From: Oscillatoriophycideae cyanobacterium NC_groundwater_1537_Pr4_S-0.65um_50_18 | Lineage (GTDB): Bacteria > Cyanobacteriota > Cyanobacteriia > Elainellales > Elainellaceae | Length of the DNA: 64,000 nt | Reading direction: 5' to 3' | Assembly: GCA_016208305.1 (NCBI GenBank) | Contig: JACQYI010000037.1 | Location: 1 to 64,000, forward strand | Shown here: positions 8,870 through 17,600 of the stretch, in pieces | Numbering within the stretch: the first letter of the stretch is position 1 | How the letters are laid out: each line of letters starts with the position of its first letter | Made by a program: the position numbers and the translations under genes | Notes under the pieces: model-generated | What the model was told of the DNA's origin: nothing | Database searches by the model: none | What the model saw: only the letters and a program-made list of their open reading frames with translations

Positions 8870-10714
8870 TTAGCGAACGCCCATCTGAACGCGCCAAAGA
8901 TTGGTATAAATACCCCTTTGCTCTAGCAGATCATCATGGCTACCCTGCTCTACAAGCTTGCCCTGCTCCATCACATAGATTCGATCGGCGTTGCGAATCG
9001 TAGAGAGACGGTGAGCGATCGCAATGGTGGTTCGATCGCGGGTGATGCGCTCAAGCGATCGCTGGATAGCCGCTTCCGTTTCATTATCCACAGCAGAAGT
9101 TGCTTCATCCAAAATCAGAATGGGCGGGTTCTTTAGCACCGCTCGCGCGATCGCCAACCGCTGCCGTTGCCCACCAGAAAGCTTCTGGCCTCGTTCGCCC
9201 ACGATCGTGTCATAGCCCTGAGGCAACTGATCAATAAACTCCTGCGCTTCTGCCACCTCGGCGGCAGCTACAGCCTCTGCCAAAGTTGCAGAAGGACTGC
9301 CGTAGGTGATGTTTTCTAGCACCGTACCGTGAAACAAAAACACATCCTGACTGACAAGGCCGATCGCCTGACGTAAGCTATGCAGATCAAGATCGCGCAG
9401 TTCAAGGCCATCGACCGTTATGCTGCCTGCCTGAATTTCATAAAGCCGCAGCAGCAGTTTTACCAACGTACTCTTGCCAGAACCCGTAGAGCCAACGATC
9501 GCCGTCGTTTTTCCGGCGGGAATATGGAGAGACAAATGCTCAACCACAGGCGATCGATCGCGGTAGGCAAAGGTCACGTCTTTAAACCAAATTTCTCCAT
9601 GAATCGATCGCCCGTCACCCAAAAACTTTTTCCCAGAGCGAATCGCAATGGGCGTATCCAGCAAATTCATCACACGATTTGTCGATGCCATTGCCCGTTG
9701 ATACTGATCCAAAGTTTCGCCCAGCCGAGTCAACGGCCACAGCAATCGTTGGATCATTACCACCAGCGTACTGTAAGTGCCCACGGCCATCGTGCCTTCA
9801 ACGGCCTGTAGCCCTCCATAAACCAGCAGCGCCGTAAAGCCCACCAAAATAATCATACGAATCAGGGGGACAAACGCAGCGCTAAGGGCGATCGCTTTAC
9901 GATTGCTTTGGCGATAGGCTTCGCTTTCAGTTCGGAGGCGATCGACTTCATACGCCTCTGTCACAAAGCTTTTGATCGTGACAATACCGCTCAGATTATT
10001 TGACAGGCGACCGCTTAGCAAGCTAACTTTTTCGCGCACTTCTGCATAGCGCGGTGCCAAAAGTCCCTGAAAGGCGATCGAACCCCACAAAATAAACGGC
10101 ATCGGCAGCACTGCCATCCAAGCCACGCTGGGGGCAATGAGGAAAAAGCCTCCTCCAACCAGCAACACGGTCGTAATCACCTGGATCACTTCGTTGGCAC
10201 CAAAGTCTAGAAATCGCTCTAGCTGGTTCACATCATCATTAAGGATCGCCATCAGCCCTCCGGTGCTGCGCGCCTCAAAATATTCCAGCTCCAAATCTTG
10301 AACATGCTGATAGGCATCTAGCCTCAGGTTGTGCTGAATCTTTTGAGCCAGGTTGCGCCACAGCCGAGCATAGGCATACTCGAACAGCGACTCCAGCACC
10401 CAAATCAGAACTGTGAGAACCGCCAAAATCAGGAATTGCTGTTTGACATCGGCAACGCCAAACTTCGCCATCAAAGAGTTTTGCCGCTGCACGATCGTAT
10501 CTACAGCAACCCCAATTAATACGGGGGGAGCTAGATCAAAAAATTTGTTGAGAACCGAGCAGAGCGTTGCTAACCAAAATTGCGATCGATAGGTGCGCCC
10601 ATATTGCAATAGCCGCAAGAGCGGATGTCCGGGCAATCGAGCCGCCGCCTTCAAGCCCTCAGTTTTTTCTAATTTGTAATTTTCTGTAATCGCCAAACTT
10701 TCAATTCCCTGCAA
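8870..10714 (-). CDS. ABC exporter, fused permease and ATPase (ABCB/MsbA type)
   Basis: The 614-residue half-transporter should work as a homodimer in the inner membrane. An N-terminal six-helix exporter domain (about residues 45-340) is followed by an ATPase with Walker [17 protein letters not shown], signature [14 protein letters not shown], Walker [13 protein letters not shown] and the H-loop [10 protein letters not shown]. This fits lipid or drug exporters, and the substrate is not predictable. The start is odd: the frame opens only with TTG at 10714, and the nearest ATG codons with a good AGGAGA site (about 10730) are out of frame. A non-ATG start or a sequence error near 10714 is possible. 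It is a single gene, convergent with the sucrose phosphatase. Confidence 0.92.
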   Translation of the reverse strand: MQGIESLAITENYKLEKTEGLKAAARLPGHPLLRLLQYGRTYRSQFWLATLCSVLNKFFDLAPPVLIGVAVDTIVQRQNSLMAKFGVADVKQQFLILAVLTVLIWVLESLFEYAYARLWRNLAQKIQHNLRLDAYQHVQDLELEYFEARSTGGLMAILNDDVNQLERFLDFGANEVIQVITTVLLVGGGFFLIAPSVAWMAVLPMPFILWGSIAFQGLLAPRYAEVREKVSLLSGRLSNNLSGIVTIKSFVTEAYEVDRLRTESEAYRQSNRKAIALSAAFVPLIRMIILVGFTALLVYGGLQAVEGTMAVGTYSTLVVMIQRLLWPLTRLGETLDQYQRAMASTNRVMNLLDTPIAIRSGKKFLGDGRSIHGEIWFKDVTFAYRDRSPVVEHLSLHIPAGKTTAIVGSTGSGKSTLVKLLLRLYEIQAGSITVDGLELRDLDLHSLRQAIGLVSQDVFLFHGTVLENITYGSPSATLAEAVAAAEVAEAQEFIDQLPQGYDTIVGERGQKLSGGQRQRLAIARAVLKNPPILILDEATSAVDNETEAAIQRSLERITRDRTTIAIAHRLSTIRNADRIYVMEQGKLVEQGSHDDLLEQRGIYTNLWRVQMGVR

Positions 10715-10880
10715 ATTCGCCTTGTCATCATTCTCCTAGTTCTCAGCAAACTTGTGGGAGCGATGCATGGTCAAGGCGGGCAAGGCAGCATGGGACTACA
10801 GGCTTAAAGTCAATTTTTGAGGAAGTTTTTTGAGGGAGTACAGCTCTGCCACACTCTCTCAAAATTCGTAGTTACCCAAT

Positions 10881-10904
10881 AAAAAGGGTGGACAATGTCC
10901 ACCC
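10881..10904 (-). terminator. Terminator of the DUF4278 gene
   Basis: Read on the minus strand, GGGTGGACA and TGTCCACCC form a 9-bp stem with a one-base loop and are followed by TTTTT. It lies 40 bases beyond the stop codon at 10944. Confidence 0.8.
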
Positions 10905-10943
10905 ACACGATTCGCTATTTCTTTACTAATAGCTCTTGACAAT

Positions 10944-11378
10944 CTATGCTGTGATTTGCTGACGTTCTGCTTCTAGTAAAGCAACTAGCTGCTGATCGCC
11001 TTTGCTCTGAGCCGCCTGCAACCGACGCTGCAAATTTTCTAACAGGTTGGCCTGATGCACCTTACCAATGTAGTGATTGGGCATCGCCGCAGGAATAGAC
11101 ACAGCTTTAGGAGCGTTGGCAACTTGAGGGGCGATCGTTGTCATGCCCTGAGCATCACGGTTGACGCGATAGGTAGCACCCCGATAGATCAGGTTGTAGT
11201 GCGTCGGCAACATTGTTACTTCTTGCAGCGCTTCTGGGTCAACTTCAAAGGTTGTGCCACGGTAAGTCAGTCTATAGGGGGCTTGAGCCTGTACAGAACT
11301 CACAGGGCGACCTGTGTTTCCAGCTCTAGCAGAATTGGGGTTATATTCGTAGGATTGACCGCGATAAATCAGTTTCAT
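10944..11378 (-). CDS. DUF4278 domain protein
   Basis: The 144-residue protein contains three copies of a short motif of the form (K/R/N)LxYRGxxY/F: MKLIYRGQSYEYNP at the N-terminus, RLTYRGTTFEVDP near residue 37, and NLIYRGATYRVNR near residue 62. This matches DUF4278, a family common in cyanobacteria with no known function. The C-terminal third is a helical, Gln-rich segment (NLLENLQRRLQAAQSKGD). There is no signal peptide. The start has a GGAG ribosome site 10 bases upstream. It is a stand-alone gene with its own terminator, and the 458-base region upstream probably carries regulation. Confidence 0.9.
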   Translation of the reverse strand: MKLIYRGQSYEYNPNSARAGNTGRPVSSVQAQAPYRLTYRGTTFEVDPEALQEVTMLPTHYNLIYRGATYRVNRDAQGMTTIAPQVANAPKAVSIPAAMPNHYIGKVHQANLLENLQRRLQAAQSKGDQQLVALLEAERQQITA

Positions 11379-11836
11379 GGTTTCGCTTCTCCAATAAGCG
11401 CATTGATTAGAAGAGAGAGAAGCGCGTTCCTTCAGGACTTATCCTTACTTCCGTCCTGCTCAGTAACTTCTAGCAATCAGTAACTTTTGACAGGATGAAC
11501 GTTCTTTTGTTCTGTATCTAAATTTACCATTTAAATAAAAGAAGTGGGTATCCCCCATCTGGGTGAAGGTTACGTTTTAAATTGGGGTATTGAGACAGAG
11601 TCATCTGTTCTTAAGGGAGTACCTTCCCGTTATTTCGCTTATAGTGCGGGCATCTTACCCCCCTATGGGTCAAGCCTCTCTGTCAAGAGAAGCAGTACGC
11701 TCATGTGATCTTTCCAAAAAATCCAAAGCCAGCCCAAAAAATCCAAAGCCAGCCCAAAAATCATAGCCAGAGCAGGCCGTGGCCATCCTAGCCTTCTGAT
11801 TCGATTAAATCTCTTAGACTAGTTTGTTTATAAATC
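11379..11836. other. Intergenic region with a short tandem repeat
   Basis: The stretch separates two minus-strand genes and contains no convincing reading frame. It should hold the promoter of the DUF4278 gene. The only structure I see is the 20-base tandem repeat near 11714. Confidence 0.4.
11714..11763. repeat. 20-bp tandem repeat, two and a half copies
   Basis: CCAAAAAATCCAAAGCCAGC occurs at 11714-11733 and 11734-11753, followed by a shorter degenerate third copy (CCAAAAATCATAGCCAG). There are no spacers, so it is not a CRISPR. Confidence 0.9.
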
Positions 11837-13069
11837 TTAAAGGCTTTTAAACCGATCTTTAGCGGCTTTGAACGCCTCATTCATCACCCCTTGGATGCGT
11901 TGAGGATCGGGTTTCTTGCCGCCCATTAAATCTCCAAAATAAACGCAGGCTCCTTCCCCAAGTGCCCAAGTGTAGGCAGCAGCCCAAGAAGCCGCAATGA
12001 CGCTACCAAACCCTGGAATGAATTTGATCAGCTCTCGCCCGATCGCCTGTGCCAAAAAACCTCCAGCAATGGCGCTGACCACCCCACCCGCCTGAGAAGG
12101 AGTCAGGGTTTGCCCATAGAGTTTGCCCAATAGCCCCACCATTGAAACTTGCAGGGCAGTCAGCACTGGCATAGTAGCAAACGGCAGCGGAACAGCGGCG
12201 ATCGCGGCTGCCATGACCGCAAAGGCAGAGATGTAATGCCGTCCTACATCTCGGTAGAGAGTGCCCAACTGTCCACCTACCCCTCCTTCTAAAAGCTGGT
12301 GAATGGCGCGGGCTTCGGCTTCGGGGAGTAAATCGCTTAAGGTATCTCTTAGAGCATCTAAGCCATAGAACACAGGCACATAGCCATCTTCCTCTAGGGT
12401 GAAATCGATTAAGAGGGCGCGATCGTACAGCCCCGTCAAGGCTTGCTGAAGTTCTGCGAAGGCGCGATGGACTGGCTCATAGGCAGGGGGATAGGGTGGA
12501 TGGTCGGGAGTGCTAACCGGATAGACCTCATGCAAACAGGTCACGGCTAGTAGGCAAGGAATTTGAGGATACTGCTGGCGCAAATCTTGAGCAATTTGCC
12601 GCAGGCTATCGATCGCAAAGTCGTTAATCTTAACGGTCAAAATCAAAACTCTGGCTCGACTCGTTTTTTGTTCTAGATCGCCCACGAGTTCTTGAATCAG
12701 AGTTGCCGTATCCTGGTTGACGTCTCCTAAGCCAACCGTGTCTGTAAAAATCAGCAGCGGCAGATCATCAGAAGGATAAGCATAGCGCTGTGTATGCTGC
12801 GTATGAGGGCGAAATCCTTGCCCCACAATATCGGCAGAAACGCCCGTTAGCCCCCGAACGATCGAGCTTTTTCCGGTCTGTGGTTTGCCAATCAACAGGG
12901 CTTCGGTGGTGGGCAGCTCACTTCGAACTGTTTCCAGAATTTCGGCGACCTGAGCTTCGCTAACGCTAAACCACTGAACGACTTTTTGGGCAAGGCGATC
13001 GATCGGCAAGTGGCGCATCCATCCTTTGAGCTGGAGAGAGGCTAAGTCAAGGTCTTTTGGCTCAGTCAT
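11837..13069 (-). CDS. Membrane-associated GTPase with DUF697-like C-terminus
   Basis: A G domain of the Era/TrmE-like class fills the first half, with P-loop ALLIGKPQTGKSSIVRGL near residue 58 and switch II LLIFTDTVGLGDVN near residue 106. The usual NKxD motif is replaced by a region reading CLLAVTCLHEVYP, so base specificity may be altered. The C-terminal half is hydrophobic (YISAFAVMAAAIAAVPLPFA, then VSAIAGGFLAQAIG and FIPGFGSVIAASWAAAYTWA). It resembles DUF697 segments of YcjF-like proteins that insert in the inner membrane. I prefer ATG at 13069 (410 residues); a GTG at 13081 is possible. Function unknown. It stands alone between a DUF4278 gene and the divergent methyltransferase. Confidence 0.82.
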   Translation of the reverse strand: MTEPKDLDLASLQLKGWMRHLPIDRLAQKVVQWFSVSEAQVAEILETVRSELPTTEALLIGKPQTGKSSIVRGLTGVSADIVGQGFRPHTQHTQRYAYPSDDLPLLIFTDTVGLGDVNQDTATLIQELVGDLEQKTSRARVLILTVKINDFAIDSLRQIAQDLRQQYPQIPCLLAVTCLHEVYPVSTPDHPPYPPAYEPVHRAFAELQQALTGLYDRALLIDFTLEEDGYVPVFYGLDALRDTLSDLLPEAEARAIHQLLEGGVGGQLGTLYRDVGRHYISAFAVMAAAIAAVPLPFATMPVLTALQVSMVGLLGKLYGQTLTPSQAGGVVSAIAGGFLAQAIGRELIKFIPGFGSVIAASWAAAYTWALGEGACVYFGDLMGGKKPDPQRIQGVMNEAFKAAKDRFKSL

Positions 13070-13280
13070 AGGGCGCACCACGCATGAATAGGCAGTTCTG
13101 ATGGGCGAGCTGGGATTCGGCGCTTCCGGAGAATCTTAGGCGATTATACGAAAGTTTTGCGTAGTTCAACGGAGGGCAGCAAAGTACGCCTGCGTGATTT
13201 TGGTTAAGAATGGGGAAATCTAAGGGCAAAACCTTGGATGGGTAGCCGCGCCGACCCAGTAAACCCGGAGATCAAAACAG

Positions 13281-14624
13281 ATGCATACGCAAGATAATCA
13301 ACAAAATACGGAAATCGAAAAAATTCGGGAGCAGTTTAACTATGGCCCTTACCCAAGAGTAGCGCTAGAAGACTCTCCCAAGGAAAGATATGAAGGGCTA
13401 TATTTTCACAACCTGATCACCGCCTACTATCTGCGCTATGGCAGAGTACCGGAGACAAAAGGAACGATGATTTTGGATGCGGGCTGCGGCAGTGGCTACA
13501 GTTCATTAGTGCTGGCAGAAGCGAATCCAGGAGCCAAGATCATTGGAATTGATCTCTCTGAAAAATCAGTCGAGCTGGCGCAGCAACGCCTCACTTATCA
13601 CGGCTTTGATGCTGAATTTTATGCCATACCGCTCGAAGAGATTGGCAACTTGGGGCTGGAATTTGACTACATCAACTGTGATGAGGTGCTGTATCTGCTG
13701 CCCGACCCTGTCGCTGGACTCCAAGCCATGCGATCGGTTCTCAAGCCCCAGGGCTTAATTCGGACGAACCTTCATAGCTCCTACCAAAGGGCACCCTACT
13801 ATCGATCGCAAGCCTTGTTTAAGCTCATGGGCTTAATGGACGACAGCCCTAAAGAGTTTGAAGAAGAAGCCGTAATTGAGACAATGAATGCGCTCAGAAA
13901 CACGGCTAGACTAAGAGTTGAAACGTGGAATGGAAAATTTACGCCAGAGACGCCTCCCGAAAAAGTGAAAGAGGTTCTGGCAATGAATCACCTGTTTGTG
14001 GGCGATCGCGGCTTCACTATTCCAGAGCTGTTTGGTCTGCTAGAAGAGGCCGATCTAGAGTTCATCAGCATGACAAATTGGCGCGGCTGGAATGTCGTGG
14101 ATTTGTTTGAGGATGGTGATAACTTACCTGCACTGTGGAGTATGGGTTTAGCGGCAGCTTCGATAGCCGACCAGCTCCATATTTATGAGTTAATCAACCC
14201 GATTCATCGCCTGTTAGACTTCTACTGCGGCCATCCAGGTGAGCCAGCTGTCTCGATTGATGAGTGGGACGATGCCGACTGGCCAACTGCGATCGTGCAT
14301 TTGCATCCTCAGCTCCGCACTGAGGCAATGAAACAAGATTTGATTCGCTGCATCCAGCAAGCCCAGCCGTTTGAAATTAGCCGTAATGTTCCCAAACCTG
14401 CGATGGGGAAAGCGCTGTTAGATCCCACCCGAGCCGCCTGCTTGCTGCCGCTTTGGGAGGGAAAGCAGACCGTTGCTGCCATTGCCCAACGCTATCGTCA
14501 AATTCGCCCGATTGACCCAGTTACTCTAGAACCTGTTAGCGAAGAACAGGCTTTTGAGATCGTCAAAGATCTGCTGAATTTCCTCATTCAATTTCTCTAT
14601 ATCTTGCTGGAGCGTGCAGCGTAG
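13281..14624 (+). CDS. Class I SAM-dependent methyltransferase
   Basis: The 447-residue protein has a Rossmann-fold methyltransferase domain at about residues 45-190. SAM motif I is MILDAGCGSGYSSLVLAE at residues 63-80, motif II is IIGIDLSEKSVELAQQRL, and the acidic post-motif reads DYINCDEVLYLLPDP. The long C-terminal part (about 200-447) is a family-specific extension also seen in cyanobacterial methyltransferases near glycosyltransferases. The substrate is unknown. It lies 155 bases upstream of a type IV pilin gene and two OGT-like glycosyltransferases on the same strand, which suggests a role in modifying surface protein or glycan. A GGAG site precedes the ATG. Confidence 0.88.
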   Translation: MHTQDNQQNTEIEKIREQFNYGPYPRVALEDSPKERYEGLYFHNLITAYYLRYGRVPETKGTMILDAGCGSGYSSLVLAEANPGAKIIGIDLSEKSVELAQQRLTYHGFDAEFYAIPLEEIGNLGLEFDYINCDEVLYLLPDPVAGLQAMRSVLKPQGLIRTNLHSSYQRAPYYRSQALFKLMGLMDDSPKEFEEEAVIETMNALRNTARLRVETWNGKFTPETPPEKVKEVLAMNHLFVGDRGFTIPELFGLLEEADLEFISMTNWRGWNVVDLFEDGDNLPALWSMGLAAASIADQLHIYELINPIHRLLDFYCGHPGEPAVSIDEWDDADWPTAIVHLHPQLRTEAMKQDLIRCIQQAQPFEISRNVPKPAMGKALLDPTRAACLLPLWEGKQTVAAIAQRYRQIRPIDPVTLEPVSEEQAFEIVKDLLNFLIQFLYILLERAA

Positions 14625-14779
14625 AGGAGGCAAATTGAGCTGGGGCAACGGCACAGCAGCGATCGCAAAAATTACCCAAAATTATTTTGAGAGGGTGATA
14701 TGAAATCTAGCAAAGGTGGGCAAGTTATATCTAGGAGTTAGAAACCCACACAATCCCGCAACTCAAGGAGACTCACCCC

Positions 14780-15298
14780 ATGAAATCTGAATTTCAAGCC
14801 AAATTTCTTCAGCACATGCTCGGCCGCAAGAAGTCTGAAAAAGGCTTCACCCTGATTGAACTGTTGGTCGTTATCATCATCATCGGTATTCTGGCTGCGA
14901 TCGCTCTGCCTTCCTTCCTCAACCAAGCTGCTAAGTCCAAGCAGTCTGAAGGCAAAACCACCATCGGTGCGGTCAACCGTGCTCAGCAAGCTTACCGGAT
15001 TGAAGGTGACTCGTTCGCAGACGACATTGCAGACCTGAAGATTGGTTTCACAACCCAGGGTACGCACTACAAATATGTAGTTGACGGTGGTACTGATACT
15101 TCTTTTATCACGGCTATTGCTACCACGGATACAAGCACTTTGGCAGCTTACAAAGGCACCGTTCGTGTGGTGGGCGGTCTAACCAGATCTTATACTTGCC
15201 AAACTGTTGCTCTACCTGCTGCGGCTGCTCCTGCTGTGACAGACGATGCTACCAGCGCTGAAGCAGCTTGCGGCAGCAAAGAAGCCATCATGAAGTAG
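14780..15298 (+). CDS. Type IV pilin (PilA-like major pilin)
   Basis: The 172-residue prepilin has a 22-residue positively charged leader ending KKSEKG. It is followed by FTLIELLVVIIIIGILAAIA, the class III cleavage and assembly helix with Glu at +5. PilD-type peptidase should cut after Gly22 and N-methylate Phe23. The globular part has two Cys near the end (SYTCQT and EAACGS), a D-region disulfide typical of cyanobacterial pilins, and an Ala-rich loop (LPAAAAPAV). Start: AAGGAG 12 bases upstream. The neighbouring methyltransferase and GT41 glycosyltransferases make it a candidate for O-glycosylation on its Ser/Thr-rich surface. It may function in twitching motility, adhesion or DNA uptake. 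Confidence 0.93.
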   Translation: MKSEFQAKFLQHMLGRKKSEKGFTLIELLVVIIIIGILAAIALPSFLNQAAKSKQSEGKTTIGAVNRAQQAYRIEGDSFADDIADLKIGFTTQGTHYKYVVDGGTDTSFITAIATTDTSTLAAYKGTVRVVGGLTRSYTCQTVALPAAAAPAVTDDATSAEAACGSKEAIMK

Positions 15299-15348
15299 AG
15301 CAATTGCTCTAGGATTTGCTTAGCTTTAAATTAAGCATTGATTTGAGT

Positions 15349-15380
15349 AAGGCTGTCAGGTATTTACCTGGTAGCCTTTT
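15349..15380 (+). terminator. Terminator of the pilin gene
   Basis: AAGGCT and AGCCTTTT enclose an inner stem CAGGTA/TACCTG, about 50 bases beyond the pilin stop codon. Confidence 0.8.
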
Positions 15381-15395
15381 CCTATTTTTGAGAGA

Positions 15396-15575
15396 GAGTT
15401 GAGCCGAACGGCACTGAAATAAGCCCTGAACTTAAGTTCGGGCTGAGAGCTAAAGTCAGTTGAAACTGACTAAAGTGCCGCTCAGGTCAGGGCTTTCAAC
15501 CTGTTTTAACAGGTTTTAGCTTTGAGCCTGAAATTTATTTCAAGGCTCTTCAGTCCGCGCCATTCGAGTTGAGCC
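15396..15575. repeat. Cluster of four short hairpins between 10-bp direct repeats
   Basis: GAGTTGAGCC occurs at 15396-15405 and again at 15566-15575. Between them lie an outer stem CGGCACT/AGTGCCG (15409-15415, 15474-15480) enclosing hairpins GAACTT/AAGTTC and AGTCAGTT/AACTGACT, then AACCTGTT/AACAGGTT and AGCCTGAAAT/ATTTCAAGGCT. The symmetry suggests an inserted non-coding mobile element or REP-like (BIME-like) cluster. The second direct repeat ends seven bases before the start codon of the next gene. Confidence 0.7.
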
Positions 15576-15582
15576 AAGCCCC

Positions 15583-17547
15583 ATGACATCTGATCCCACA
15601 ATTTCCTTGGATTTTGCCCACCTTGAGCCACAGAACCTGCCATCGACAGGCGAGGACTTACTGCACAGGCTGCGATCGGCATTGGCAACAGAACCCTTTG
15701 AGATGGAAGCAGGGTTGTTGAGGCAGGTTAACGATCGCCTGGAGCAGATTCTCACGCTAGGGTTTTCACTTGAGGATTTGCTGCAAATTGGTCAGAAGCT
15801 GCTCCAGGCTGCTCCCGGACAGGAGGCGACTTGGAAATTTCTAGAACTTTGTCTGCCTCATTGGTCAGAAGCACAGCTATCTGCACTATTACGACAGCTT
15901 TTAGCCGTTACCGAAGTCATTGCTCATCACGCCTCTTCTCATCCTGCCGCCCAAAAAATTGTCTCTCGCCTCGATCGTCTTTCGCTCCAGCTAGCGGCGG
16001 ATGATGTCAGGGTGTTGTTCCCCATTCTCTATCGGCTTCAGCAGGGTAGTCGCTCCGATCGCCTCGAAAGTGTCGCTTTGGCCGAACGCTGTTTGCATCT
16101 GTCTACTCAGTGGAGCGATCGGATTACCGCCACCAATATTTTGCTGTTGAGCTGGCTGCAAAATGGCGGCAACTGGCAAAGAGCCGCAGAAATTTATCAA
16201 GATTACAAAGCGCTGCTGCGATCGTTCTTGCAGGCTTATGAAGCGCACCCCAAAGCTGAAAATCTGGAATCTCTCACCCAACTCCTTCCGGTGGGTGCGC
16301 TGTCTTTCTACTTTGAAGATGATCCTCAGAATAACCGACCGTTCCGCCACCAAATCGCCCAGATTGGACAAGTGCATCTGCAAGCAGAACTGAGTCAGAA
16401 CGTAGAACGCTATCGGGCAGCGAATCAGGCACGATCATCCTTGCTATCCCCCTCTCGGCGCAAAGTCCCGCGCATCGGCTATCTGTCAGAATGTTTGCAA
16501 CAGCATTCGGTAGGCTGGCTGGCGCGCTGGCTGCTGAAATATCACGATCGCGATCGGTTCGAGATTCATCTCTATAGCCCCCGCCCCTCTAACGATCGGA
16601 TTCAAAATCAGCTGCGGCTGGATTATGGCGATCGGTTTCATGATCTGCCCGCCAGCATTGCCACCATTGCCGACAAAATCTACGACGATCAGATCGATAT
16701 CTTGGTGGAGCTAGACAGCCTGACTTGCCTGGGGGGCTGTGGGGTGATGGCGCTGAAACCTGCCCCGATTCAGGTGCATTGGCTGGGATATGATGCATCC
16801 GGGATTCCCGGCGTTGATTATTTTATTGTCGATCCTTACGTAGTGCCCGAAGACGCGCAAGATTATTACTCCGAAACCCTCTGGCGCATGCCCCACAGCT
16901 ACATCGCCGTAGATGGCTTTGAGACGCATCCGCCTTCGCTGCGCCGCGATCAACTTGACATCCCCGCAGATGCAATTGTCTATCTGAGTTCGCAAACGGG
17001 ACTCAAGCGCAACCTAGACAACGCCAGACTGCAAATGCAGGTGATCAAAGCCGTTCCCCAGAGCTATTTTTTAATCAAAAGCTTTCAAGCCAATCCCGAA
17101 TATGTGGAGTCTTTCTTTCGAGAACTGGCGGAGTCTGAAGGAGTCAGCAGGGATCGCCTGCGCTTTTTGCCCGATGTCACCTCCGAAACGCTCCACCGGG
17201 CAAATATGGCGATCGCAGATGTGGTGCTAGACACCTATCCTTACAATGGAGCCACAACAACTTTAGAAGCGCTCTGGCTGGGATTACCGATCGTGACTCG
17301 CGTTGGTCAACAGTTTGCTGCCCGAAACAGCTACACCATGATGATGAATGCAGGAATACCGGAGGGAATCTCCTGGAATGATGCTGAATATCTCGAATGG
17401 GGAATTCGTCTGGGTACAGATGCAGATCTGCGTCAGGATATAGCTTATCGGTTGAATCGATCGCGCCACACCTCGCCTCTGTGGAACGGCCAGCAGTTTG
17501 CACGGGATATGGAGAGCGCCTATCAGCAAATGTGGGAAAAATGTTAG
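15583..17547 (+). CDS. SPINDLY/OGT-like O-linked glycosyltransferase, GT41
   Basis: The 654-residue protein has an alpha-helical N-terminal half (about 1-285, divergent TPR-like) and a GT41 catalytic half. Landmarks are RIGYLSECLQQHSVGWLARW near residue 295, DRFEIHLYSPR, DILVELDSLT, a WLGYDASGIPGVDYFIVDP region near residue 400, LSSQTGLKRNLDNA, and the sugar-nucleotide site VVLDTYPYNGATTTLEALW near residue 548, followed by LPIVTRVG. Members transfer GlcNAc or another sugar to Ser/Thr of proteins. It is followed 53 bases later by a paralogue. With the pilin and methyltransferase upstream this looks like a glycosylation locus. Cytoplasmic; donor and acceptor unknown. Confidence 0.9.
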   Translation: MTSDPTISLDFAHLEPQNLPSTGEDLLHRLRSALATEPFEMEAGLLRQVNDRLEQILTLGFSLEDLLQIGQKLLQAAPGQEATWKFLELCLPHWSEAQLSALLRQLLAVTEVIAHHASSHPAAQKIVSRLDRLSLQLAADDVRVLFPILYRLQQGSRSDRLESVALAERCLHLSTQWSDRITATNILLLSWLQNGGNWQRAAEIYQDYKALLRSFLQAYEAHPKAENLESLTQLLPVGALSFYFEDDPQNNRPFRHQIAQIGQVHLQAELSQNVERYRAANQARSSLLSPSRRKVPRIGYLSECLQQHSVGWLARWLLKYHDRDRFEIHLYSPRPSNDRIQNQLRLDYGDRFHDLPASIATIADKIYDDQIDILVELDSLTCLGGCGVMALKPAPIQVHWLGYDASGIPGVDYFIVDPYVVPEDAQDYYSETLWRMPHSYIAVDGFETHPPSLRRDQLDIPADAIVYLSSQTGLKRNLDNARLQMQVIKAVPQSYFLIKSFQANPEYVESFFRELAESEGVSRDRLRFLPDVTSETLHRANMAIADVVLDTYPYNGATTTLEALWLGLPIVTRVGQQFAARNSYTMMMNAGIPEGISWNDAEYLEWGIRLGTDADLRQDIAYRLNRSRHTSPLWNGQQFARDMESAYQQMWEKC

Positions 17548-17600
17548 AGGAAGAGGCTAAGCACTCTTCGACCCCCAAAAACCCCTATCTCTAGAAGAAG

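Noticed and set aside
11714..11763. Possible CRISPR
   Set aside because: The 20-bp units are directly adjacent with no spacers and there are no cas genes.
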